Assembly: GCA_040217575.1 (NCBI GenBank)
Contig: JAVJPW010000002.1
Span: 620,001-684,000 of the forward strand
Length of the DNA: 64,000 bases
DNA from: Pacificispira sp040217575
GTDB taxonomy: Bacteria; Pseudomonadota; Alphaproteobacteria; UBA8366; Aestuariispiraceae
Direction: 5' to 3'
Part shown: piece by piece, positions 8,346 through 15,320 of the stretch
Numbering within the stretch: position 1 is the stretch's first letter
Layout of the letters: each line of letters begins with the position of its first letter
Notes under the pieces: model-generated
Seen by the model: only the letters and a program-made list of their open reading frames with translations
Told to the model about the DNA's origin: nothing
The model's database searches: none
Translations under genes and position numbers: made by a program

Positions 8346-10042
8346 CGGAAATGCCACAGGCCGACGAACTGTCCCCGGAATTCGTGCTGTCCCGGTTCGA
8401 AAGGGCAAAGTCCCGCCGTGCCGCGTGGGAGGGGCATTGGCGGGAATGTTACGAATATGCCATGCCGCTGCGCGACGGATCTCTTGGGGATGCCACGCCC
8501 GGTGAAAAAAAGACGGACAGAATTTTTGACGGAACGGCGCCCGACGCCGTCGAGCAGCTTGCTGCAAGCCTGATGTCGGAACTGACCCCGCCGTGGGTTC
8601 GATGGTTCGATCTGGTTCCGGGCCCTGATATTCCGGAACAGGATGCGCCCAGGATCGCAACCGCCCTGGAGGAGGCATCGGCCGCAATTCAAAGTCACTT
8701 TGACCGCAGTAATATCGCGGTTGAAATTCACCAATGCTATCTGGACCTCGTGACGGTCGGAACGGCCTGTCTACAGTTCGAAGAAGCACCGTTGGGCGAT
8801 CCATCCGCCTTTCGCTTCACAGCGGTTCCGATCGGCGAAGCTGTCCTGGAAGAAGGCGCAAGCGGCCTTCTGGATACCAGTTTTCGGCAGTCACGGATGT
8901 CGCGTGACATCCTGAAGTCGAGGTTCCCCAAGGCGGACCTGACGGACGCGCTGTTTGATCGCGGCATACCGGTCGACAGCACGAATGACGAAACGCGCTT
9001 TACGGTTCTGGAGGCGGTATTGCCCGATGTTTCGATGGGGTATCGCTACCGCGCGTTTCTGACTGAAGGACCGATGGGCGGAGATCGCGCGGTTGAGCTT
9101 TCGCGGGGTACTTTCGCCACTTCGCCTTTCGTTACCTTCCGCTGGATGAAGGCACCGGGGGAAGCCTACGGGCGTTCGCCCGTTATGAAGACCCTGCCGG
9201 ACATTAAAACCGCCAATAAGGTGGTCGAACTGGTTCTGAAGAACGCCACCATCGCCGTGACCGGAATCTGGCAAGCCGATGATGACGGCGTTTTGAACCC
9301 GGCTGCCGTCAAGCTGCTGCCGGGCACGATCATTCCCAAGGCCATCGGATCAAGCGGGCTGACGCCCCTTGCCGCGCCGGGGGACTTCAACGTCTCTTCC
9401 ATTGTCCTTGACGACGTCCGGAAGCGGATTCGCAGCGGCCTGCTGGCGGATCGGCTGGGGCCGGTGGACAGCCCGCGAATGACGGCGACGGAAGTCCTGG
9501 AACGGTCGGCCGAAATGGCCCGGCTGCTGGGGGCCACATACGGCCGCCTTCAGGCAGAGCTAATGATGCCACTGGCCAGACGGGCGTTGGCGATCCTGCG
9601 CCGCCGGGGAGAGGTGCCGGATGTTGCGATCGACGGGCACCAGGTCGACCTGAAGATCGTTTCCCCCATTGCGTTGCATCGCCATCGCGCGGAAGCCCAA
9701 TCAGCACTTCAGTGGCTGGAAGCGATCGCCTTTGCGACGCCGGATGCCGCGCGGATCGTCGATGCTGACGCCACCGCCCGGTGGCTGGCAAGGGCTTTCC
9801 GTGTCCCGAACAGCCTGTTGAAACCGACGGAGGAAGCGACCGCTGCGCCGTCCCTTGCGTCAGCGTCGGCTGAGGGACTGCAACAGAAACCTGCTTCCGG
9901 TCAGGTTGACCCGGTCGCGGATCCGTTGGCTGCATTGAACGCCGCGGCAGGGGCCGTGGCCCCGTTACTAGGCGCGTCACTGGATACACCCGCAAACACA
10001 GGCACTGCCGGTGCCCCGATTACAGGAGGGAACAATGGCTGA
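8342..10042 (+). CDS. T7-like portal (head-to-tail connector) protein
   Basis: 566-residue protein resembling the gp8-type connector of podoviruses, which forms the dodecameric ring at one capsid vertex through which DNA is packaged and ejected. Seen: N-terminal helical region with WEGHWRECYEYAMP (29-42), the segment DGTAPDAVEQLAASLMSELTPP (about 63-84), SPFVTFRWMKAPGEAYGRSP, NKVVELVLKNATIAVTG and the C-terminal MTATEVLERSAEMARLLG helix, all typical of this family. The full family length is kept with no frameshift, so the gene appears intact. The C-terminal about 60 residues are Ala/Pro-rich. It follows the proline-rich gene with a 4-base overlap and overlaps the next gene by 8. No large terminase or capsid gene accompanies it. 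Confidence 0.85.
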   Translation: MTEMPQADELSPEFVLSRFERAKSRRAAWEGHWRECYEYAMPLRDGSLGDATPGEKKTDRIFDGTAPDAVEQLAASLMSELTPPWVRWFDLVPGPDIPEQDAPRIATALEEASAAIQSHFDRSNIAVEIHQCYLDLVTVGTACLQFEEAPLGDPSAFRFTAVPIGEAVLEEGASGLLDTSFRQSRMSRDILKSRFPKADLTDALFDRGIPVDSTNDETRFTVLEAVLPDVSMGYRYRAFLTEGPMGGDRAVELSRGTFATSPFVTFRWMKAPGEAYGRSPVMKTLPDIKTANKVVELVLKNATIAVTGIWQADDDGVLNPAAVKLLPGTIIPKAIGSSGLTPLAAPGDFNVSSIVLDDVRKRIRSGLLADRLGPVDSPRMTATEVLERSAEMARLLGATYGRLQAELMMPLARRALAILRRRGEVPDVAIDGHQVDLKIVSPIALHRHRAEAQSALQWLEAIAFATPDAARIVDADATARWLARAFRVPNSLLKPTEEATAAPSLASASAEGLQQKPASGQVDPVADPLAALNAAAGAVAPLLGASLDTPANTGTAGAPITGGNNG

Positions 10043-10349
10043 TCGCAATGGTAGTGATAACCGCGCAAATATGACCGGCATTGTCGATGAAGGTTGGGGC
10101 GGGCTCGTCATGGAAATGCCGCCGGAGGACCCGCTGGAGACAGCGCAGAGGCAGACCCTTCTGGAGAAGTCTTTCGCCCGATGCTTTGCCGGTCCGGATG
10201 CGGACCGTGTTCTTGCGCATTTACGCGCCATAACGCTGGAACGTGCCCTGGGCCCAGGCGCTAGCGATGCGGCCGTCCGGCATCTGGATGGTCAGCGCTG
10301 TCTCTTCCTTCACATCACGGCCCTTATTGACCGGGGTCGTTCAGGTTGA
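10035..10349 (+). CDS. Bbp19-like small phage protein (tentative)
   Basis: 104-residue protein starting at ATG 10035 behind a strong AGGAGGG and overlapping the portal gene by 8 bases. Residues about 43-104 (LLEKSFARCFAGPDADRV through the final LFLHITALIDRGR) follow the pattern of the Bbp19-like domain found beside podovirus portal genes: Phe-rich helix, GPD/GxRVLxxL, then a helix beginning with (E/D)GQR. Its biochemical role is unknown in phages generally. The gene is co-directional and tightly packed in the cassette. The match is by eye and tentative. Confidence 0.6.
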   Translation: MADRNGSDNRANMTGIVDEGWGGLVMEMPPEDPLETAQRQTLLEKSFARCFAGPDADRVLAHLRAITLERALGPGASDAAVRHLDGQRCLFLHITALIDRGRSG

Positions 10350-10366
10350 ATAAAGGGGAACAAAAA

Positions 10367-11080
10367 ATGAACTTAAAGCAGAAAATGGTCGACAATCCGG
10401 GTTCGGACATTCCGGCCAAGTTTCGCGACCCTGAGTCGGGCGGATTGAACGCGACGGCTCTCCTTAAATCCTATCGTGACCTGGAAAGGCGCCTTGCCCG
10501 CGGCGACGGAAAAAGCCCGCCATCCGGCGTATTCGATCGAGAGGCCGCCCTGAAGGCCCTTGGTGTTCCGGAAACCCCGGAACAGTACCGGATCGAACTG
10601 CTGGAAGATTTCCTGGAACGCGATCGGGAAATGGAAGGCCTGCTGCATGAGGCGGGATTCAGCGAGACGCAGGTCCAGTTGGTCTATGACTTGGCCGCGA
10701 CAAAGCTCGCGCCCCTGATCGCGGAAGTCGTCGGCCGGGCAAAAGGCGCCGGGGACACTGCGCGGCTGGAAGCTGAGTTCGGCGGGCGGGAGCGTTGGAC
10801 CGAAGTACGCCGCCAGCTTCGCAAATGGGGGGAAAAGCATCTGCCGGGCGATGCGTTCAACGCACTTTGCTGCAGTTATGACGGGGTCAAGGCCATGCAC
10901 CGGATGATGACGGTTGGGGACGAACCGGACCTTGCGGTGTCGGGCGTTGGCGGCGCCCCCCTTACGGAAACGCAACTTAAGAAAATGATGAATGACCCGC
11001 GCTATTGGCGCGATCACGACCCGGTCCTGATGCGTAAGGTCGAACAGGGGTTCCGGACCCTGTACCCCGGCAGAGCGTGA
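10367..11080 (+). CDS. Putative scaffolding/capsid-assembly protein
   Basis: 237-residue acidic helical protein. Its N-terminus, FRDPESGGLNATALLKSYRDL (about 19-39), matches the pattern that opens podovirus capsid-assembly (scaffold) proteins. The middle is predicted coiled or helical with EYxIELLEDFL-type repeats, and the last 31 residues carry DPRYWRDHDP...GFRTLYPG. ATG 10367 is preferred over a TTG at 10346 because AAAGGGGAA sits 7-10 bases before it. In T7-like phages scaffold follows portal and precedes the major capsid gene, whose C-terminal contacts guide shell assembly. Here the order portal, small gene, scaffold is kept but no capsid gene follows. The same C-terminal motif recurs in the next gene. 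Scaffold identity is inferred from order and motif. Confidence 0.6.
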   Translation: MNLKQKMVDNPGSDIPAKFRDPESGGLNATALLKSYRDLERRLARGDGKSPPSGVFDREAALKALGVPETPEQYRIELLEDFLERDREMEGLLHEAGFSETQVQLVYDLAATKLAPLIAEVVGRAKGAGDTARLEAEFGGRERWTEVRRQLRKWGEKHLPGDAFNALCCSYDGVKAMHRMMTVGDEPDLAVSGVGGAPLTETQLKKMMNDPRYWRDHDPVLMRKVEQGFRTLYPGRA

Positions 11081-11128
11081 CGCGTCGCCAGAAACAGGAC
11101 ACTCATTCCCAACTGAAAGGAAAAGACC

Positions 11129-11464
11129 ATGTATAACGACAACAAGACGGTCCAGACGATCGCGGATGGACTTCAGACGCTTAGCCAGGCCGAATTGCAG
11201 GAACTGGACCGAATCATTACCCCGCGTGCGGCGGTCCTCCTCGCGAAGGCGTTCGGGCCGGAAATCGGTGAGCTTCTTACGCCGCTGACCAGGGACGATG
11301 TGGAAGACAGCGGCACCCCCGCCGCACCCGTCAAACGGTCCGCACAGGAAGGCGAACTGCGCCAGTTGATGCGCGACCCCCGGTACTGGCGCGATCATGA
11401 CCCGCAATATGTGGATATGGTCAGCCAGGGATTTCGCGATCTGTACCCGGGCGGGGCCGTCTGA
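11129..11464 (+). CDS. Small protein sharing the scaffold C-terminal DPRYWRDHDP module
   Basis: 111-residue protein with a good ribosome site (AAAGGAAAA before ATG 11129). Residues about 1-70 are a helical region unrelated by eye to the upstream protein. Residues about 78-111 repeat its C-terminal module almost exactly: a hydrophobic helix, (M/N)xDPRYWRDHDP, a variable stretch, then VxxGFRxLYPGG. It is therefore a stand-alone version of the putative scaffold tail, and may have arisen by partial duplication. If the module binds capsid protein, this product could regulate or compete for assembly; that is speculation. It is the last gene of the cassette; its stop codon lies in a 13-bp direct repeat that recurs at the next gene's start. 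Confidence 0.65.
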   Translation: MYNDNKTVQTIADGLQTLSQAELQELDRIITPRAAVLLAKAFGPEIGELLTPLTRDDVEDSGTPAAPVKRSAQEGELRQLMRDPRYWRDHDPQYVDMVSQGFRDLYPGGAV

Positions 11465-11465
11465 T
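11453..11465 (+). repeat. Left copy of 13-bp direct repeat
   Basis: GGGGCCGTCTGAT, spanning the stop codon of the last phage-cassette gene. An identical copy lies at 11825-11837 over the start codon of the next gene, 372 bases downstream. Possible insertion scar or chance match. Confidence 0.5.
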
Positions 11466-11835
11466 CCTGCCTAGAATTCGAAAGAGGTCCGTGAATCCCG
11501 TCCAAAAGACCGGGATGGCGGCAGCCGGCGGGGTGCGACCATGGTGGCCATGCGCGCGTGAACAGACCCCGCCGGTTGCCTTGGCCGCTCCGTCCGGTCA
11601 GGGGCGTGTCCTGAATCGGCCCCATTAGGGTACCTATGCGGAATATGGCTGAATGATATATGAAAAATGAATCCGGTTAGCACGAATGGGCCGGAAAACC
11701 AGGCTTTCGAAATTCCGGGTTCAACGGTATAACGTTTCTGTCTTCAGAAAGAAGGCACCGACTTTCGCGACTCATGGCAGAAGGCCAAAATAAAGCGATG
11801 CGATTGAAATCACCCACGCTTTCGGGGGCCGTCTG
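11466..11835. other. 370-base intergenic region with strong stem-loop
   Basis: No coding signal is seen between the last phage-cassette gene and asnB copy 2. The first third holds the long stem-loop listed separately. The remainder is AT-richer (11640-11720) and could carry the asnB promoter, but I see no convincing -35/-10 pair. Confidence 0.5.
11520..11580. other. 15-bp stem-loop with nested hairpin after phage-like cassette
   Basis: GGCAGCCGGCGGGGT (11520-11534) pairs with ACCCCGCCGGTTGCC (11566-11580): 15 consecutive pairs with one G-U. The 31-base loop contains a second hairpin, CATGG-TGG-CCATG (11540-11552). There is no T-run, so a classical terminator is unlikely. A structured RNA, a rho-dependent end, or a protein-binding or recombination site are possible. 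Confidence 0.55.
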
Positions 11836-11837
11836 AT
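11825..11837 (+). repeat. Right copy of 13-bp direct repeat
   Basis: GGGGCCGTCTGAT, overlapping the ATG of asnB copy 2 (AT at 11836-11837). Identical to 11453-11465. Confidence 0.5.
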
Positions 11838-13656
11838 GTGCGGTCTTGCCGGGTATATCGGAACGCGGCCACCGGATGCCCGCGCGATGTCGGCATGCCT
11901 TGGGGCAATGGCCCATCGCGGCCCGGACGGCAGCGGACAATGGGATGGAACGGCGGGCGCGCGATCCGTCGTTCTATTGCACACGCGGCTGGCGATCATC
12001 GACCTCGACCCGCGGGCCGACCAGCCGTTTCACGCGGACGGGTGCCATCTGATCTACAATGGCGAGCTCTACAATTATATAGAACTGCGCCAAACCCTTG
12101 TTTCAAAGGGTCATTCCTTTCAAACCAACAGCGATACCGAAGTGATCCTCCGGTCCTACCTTGAATGGGGGACGGATGCGTTCGACCGGTTTGAAGGCAT
12201 GTGGGCGTTGGCCATTTTTGATGAACGGCGTGGCGTTATCCTGCTCTGTCGCGACCGGTTTGGTGAAAAGCCGCTGCATCTCCTGGAAACAGGGGACGGG
12301 CTCTACTTCGCATCAGAAATAAAGGCCCTGCGCGCGTTGGCTGGCGCCGACTTTGCCGTTTGTGCCGACAAGGTTCACCGGTTCCTGGCGCACGGGTACC
12401 GCGCGGTCTTTCGCGGGGATGCAACATATTTCAAGGGTGTAAGCCAGTTCCCCGCTTCCTGTTGGGGCCGGTCCAACGGCCGCGTCCCGAAAACGGAACC
12501 CTTCTGGCGCCCGGAATTCAATCCTGTTGATATGTCTTTCGAGGATGCAGTCGAAGGCGCGTCGGAACATATCGACCGGGCAATCCGCATCCGTCTGCGG
12601 TCCGATGTGCCGGTGGCGATCAGCCTGTCCGGCGGGGTCGACAGCAATGTCCTGGCGGGAATCGCGGTCCACAGGCACGGCCAGGCACTGCACACATTTT
12701 CCATGCTGGAAAGCGATGCTGCCTACGATGAAAGCGCGGCGATCCGCAGTGCGGCCCGGGCGCTGGGTACGCCGCACCACGAAACCCGCGTGTCGACCGA
12801 GAGATTCCTGGACCGGTTGTCGACAATGGCGCGTTCCTATGACGGGCCGGTCCCGTCGCTTGGCATGTATCTGGACGGTTTCCTGTCGGAGGCGGTGGCC
12901 GACGCCGGATACAAGGTACTGATCAACGGCAACGGCGCGGACGAAATCTTTCTTGGCTATTACGACCAGTATCTGTTCTGGCTGGCGGGTCAGGCGGGTG
13001 ACCTGCATTTCGACCAGTTGGTGCGTGACTGGAAGAACGGCTTGGGTGCGCATGTCCGTAACCCGCTTTTGCAGAACCCCCGTGCCTTCATCGAGGCACC
13101 GGCAGAACGCGCGCATCTGCATCTGAACGCGCCGGACGTTGCGCGGTTTCTGAAGGCGCCGCCAGATGTTTCGTTTGAAGAAGTCGCCTACTGTGGCGAT
13201 GTTTTGCGTATGCGCATGCTGAACGAGTTGCTGCGGGAATCCGTGCCCGTCCTGACCTGGTCCCATGACAGCCACTACATGGCCCGTTCGATTGAAAACC
13301 GCGCTGCGTATCTGGACCGTGATCTGGTTGACTTCATGATGAAGGTGCCGTCCCGGCACCTGATCCGCGACGGCATGACCAAGGTCCTGCTGCGGCGGGC
13401 GGGGGAAGGCGTCGTCCCGCCGGAAATTCTGGGACTGAAAAAGAAACTGGGATTCAATGCGCCGATTTCCTCCCTCCTTGACCGGGGGAACCCGGACGTC
13501 AGGGCGCGCATCCTGTCTGACAGTCCCTTCTGGGATATCGCCGACCGCGATGCGGTACGTGACTTGCTTGAACCCGATACCGAACGCCGGGGGTACGACA
13601 ATCTGCTGTTCTGTCTTGTCTCCGCACGAATGTTTTACGAAGCCTTTGTCGACTGA
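11836..13656 (+). CDS. asnB: Asparagine synthetase family amidotransferase (copy 2)
   Basis: 606-residue AsnB-type enzyme with a glutaminase domain (Cys2 exposed in MCGLAGY, HRGPDGSG at 28-35, NGELYN at 75-80) and an ATP-pyrophosphatase domain (LSGGVDSN at 264-271, NGNGADEIFLGY at 364-375). ATG 11836 is fixed by Cys2, but the ribosome site is poor. It differs substantially from copy 1 in the synthetase domain (GNGADEIF versus GEGGDEIF), so it is an ancient paralogue, not a recent duplicate. It is followed after 17 bases by a SAM methyltransferase. AsnB homologues paired with methyltransferases commonly modify surface sugars or secondary metabolites, so amidation of a non-aspartate carboxylate is likely. 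The substrate is unknown. Confidence 0.85.
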   Translation: MCGLAGYIGTRPPDARAMSACLGAMAHRGPDGSGQWDGTAGARSVVLLHTRLAIIDLDPRADQPFHADGCHLIYNGELYNYIELRQTLVSKGHSFQTNSDTEVILRSYLEWGTDAFDRFEGMWALAIFDERRGVILLCRDRFGEKPLHLLETGDGLYFASEIKALRALAGADFAVCADKVHRFLAHGYRAVFRGDATYFKGVSQFPASCWGRSNGRVPKTEPFWRPEFNPVDMSFEDAVEGASEHIDRAIRIRLRSDVPVAISLSGGVDSNVLAGIAVHRHGQALHTFSMLESDAAYDESAAIRSAARALGTPHHETRVSTERFLDRLSTMARSYDGPVPSLGMYLDGFLSEAVADAGYKVLINGNGADEIFLGYYDQYLFWLAGQAGDLHFDQLVRDWKNGLGAHVRNPLLQNPRAFIEAPAERAHLHLNAPDVARFLKAPPDVSFEEVAYCGDVLRMRMLNELLRESVPVLTWSHDSHYMARSIENRAAYLDRDLVDFMMKVPSRHLIRDGMTKVLLRRAGEGVVPPEILGLKKKLGFNAPISSLLDRGNPDVRARILSDSPFWDIADRDAVRDLLEPDTERRGYDNLLFCLVSARMFYEAFVD

Positions 13657-13673
13657 GGGAAGGACCTTATCCC

Positions 13674-14717
13674 ATGGACAAAACCTATCTGCCGCGCCTG
13701 CAGGAATTGAAGAAGCTGGCTGAAAGCCTGCCGCGCACCCGTTTCATGGCACTGGCGCGGATCGAGGCGCTGATCCGCATGAACATGGGGTGGGAGCGCC
13801 TGCAACTGGACCGGAACCTGCCGGATCATCCGTACAAACTGACCCATGACCTGGTCGACCGCGCAATCGGCGATCTGCAGGCGGCGCGGGACATTGCGTT
13901 TTGCGACGGGGAACTACCCCTGGACCACGACCCGCGCGACCAGACGATGGAAGAAGAACATCATGACCTCTTCCAATCACTGTGGGTCCAGTTCAACGCG
14001 GAACAATATCGCGAACGGATTGAACGCTATGATGACCGGCTGCGCTTCAACGACCTGCATAAGGGCTTCTTCGACGGTATGCGGGTTGTCGACATGGGTT
14101 GCGGTCATGGCAATTTCGACCACGCAATCCTGAACGCGGGCGCCAAGGAAGTGGTCGGCATCGACTATGGCGAGGAAAGCATTCGCTATGCGGTCGCCGC
14201 GCGCGATGAACTGGGCGTGCCGGCGGAGAGGCTGAAATTCATTCAGGCCACGGTCTATGACGTGCCGGAGGAGGGTGGCAGTTTCGACGCAGCGGTCCAG
14301 AACGGCGTCTTCCACCACACGGACGATGAAGACCGCGCGTACCGCGAAATGCACAGGCTTCTGAAGCCGGGCGGCGTCGCCTGGATCTATACGGAAGGGG
14401 AAGGATCCATCGCGCGGGACCTGTTCCACGTCTCCGTCCAGATCCTGTCGGACGTCCCGGCCAGCCTGGTGCAAGGGCATCTGAAGCATCTGGGATTTTC
14501 GATCAACAAGCGCTATCACCTGGGCGACGGGCTGAAAGCCGTCTACCGCGCGACCAGCTGGCAGAACCTCACTGACCGCCTGTCAGCCATCGGGTTCGGC
14601 AACTACAAACGCCTGATTGGCGGGTTCGACACGGACCTGGATGTCACGGACGCGGACCCCTATGCCGCCGAAAAGTTCGGAGAAGCCGACATCCGGCTAT
14701 TGGCGACGAAATTGTGA
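13674..14717 (+). CDS. Class I SAM-dependent methyltransferase
   Basis: 347-residue cytoplasmic methyltransferase. Residues 1-130 form an extra N-terminal helical region. The Rossmann core begins with motif I VVDMGCGHGNF (138-148), motif II VVGIDYGEES, then AVQNGVFHH for motif IV and LLKPGG. The C-terminal about 100 residues are an additional domain. GGAAGGA precedes ATG 13674, which is 17 bases after the AsnB stop, so the two are probably co-transcribed. The acceptor cannot be read from the sequence; the context suggests a sugar or small-molecule product of the AsnB step. It converges on the tmpB-like gene. Confidence 0.85.
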   Translation: MDKTYLPRLQELKKLAESLPRTRFMALARIEALIRMNMGWERLQLDRNLPDHPYKLTHDLVDRAIGDLQAARDIAFCDGELPLDHDPRDQTMEEEHHDLFQSLWVQFNAEQYRERIERYDDRLRFNDLHKGFFDGMRVVDMGCGHGNFDHAILNAGAKEVVGIDYGEESIRYAVAARDELGVPAERLKFIQATVYDVPEEGGSFDAAVQNGVFHHTDDEDRAYREMHRLLKPGGVAWIYTEGEGSIARDLFHVSVQILSDVPASLVQGHLKHLGFSINKRYHLGDGLKAVYRATSWQNLTDRLSAIGFGNYKRLIGGFDTDLDVTDADPYAAEKFGEADIRLLATKL

Positions 14718-14723
14718 CGGTTG

Positions 14724-15320
14724 TTAACTCAGAACCCGCTGTAGCAAATCGCGGTAATCTTCAATTGCTGGAATTTGCAGGTTTGCGACCTTCGCACCTT
14801 CGTCGCACCGGCGCAGCGTGATGGCGTCGTTCAGGTGGGGGGAGGCGGCGAAGCGGTCGAGCTCCACGCCCTTCATCGGGCCGCCCTGCAGTTCCAGGCT
14901 GCGGACGGAGGCGGGCGACAAGCAGTCGAAATAGTCCGGTTCCACGGCGCAAAGGTAACGCTTTGCGTCCACATGCATGCGTACGGGCGCGACCACGTTC
15001 TCCGGAAAGAACCGCGACAGGAAGTCGGCCCCGAAATCTTCATGTTGCGCATCGATCCCGTCTTCTGCGCAATCCTCGGCATAGTCGTGCAGGAAATGCC
15101 CGACATCATGCAGCAGCGCGGCGGCGGTCAGCGTATCCTTGCCTTCCAGCTGGTCCGCCATGACGGCGCATTGAATGCCGTGTTCGGCCTGGCTAACCGC
15201 TTCCCCCAGATATTCCCGGTCGCCCATATGGTTGAACAGGGCGATGATGAAGTCGACCGCCGTATCCTTCGTCACTTGGTCGGGGTGGTTTGGAAGTGTA
15301 TCGCGTATTGCGGCGGTCAT
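14724..15320 (-). CDS. tmpB: HD-domain phosphonate oxygenase (TmpB/PhnZ family)
   Basis: 198-residue mixed-valent diiron oxygenase of the PhnZ/TmpB family, which oxidatively cleaves the C-P bond of a 1-hydroxyphosphonate to release phosphate. The candidate metal ligands H47, H71-D72, H93, H116 and D173 have almost the spacing I recall for PhnZ (H34, H58, D59, H80, H104, D161), and Y37/E40 match its Y24/E27 lid pair. Family signatures AALLHDVGH, HVDAKRYLC and SLELQGGPM are present. The start at 15320 overlaps the upstream dioxygenase stop by 4 bases (ATGA). With a TmpA-like partner the likely substrate is hydroxylated trimethylaminoethylphosphonate, giving glycine betaine plus phosphate. A 2-aminoethylphosphonate route giving glycine is the alternative. 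Confidence 0.82.
   Translation of the reverse strand: MTAAIRDTLPNHPDQVTKDTAVDFIIALFNHMGDREYLGEAVSQAEHGIQCAVMADQLEGKDTLTAAALLHDVGHFLHDYAEDCAEDGIDAQHEDFGADFLSRFFPENVVAPVRMHVDAKRYLCAVEPDYFDCLSPASVRSLELQGGPMKGVELDRFAASPHLNDAITLRRCDEGAKVANLQIPAIEDYRDLLQRVLS

Noticed and set aside
7189..11464. Intact prophage or gene transfer agent cluster
   Set aside because: No integrase, terminase, major capsid, tail or lysis gene and no attachment repeats around the segment; the portal is podovirus-type, unlike the siphovirus-like Rhodobacter GTA.
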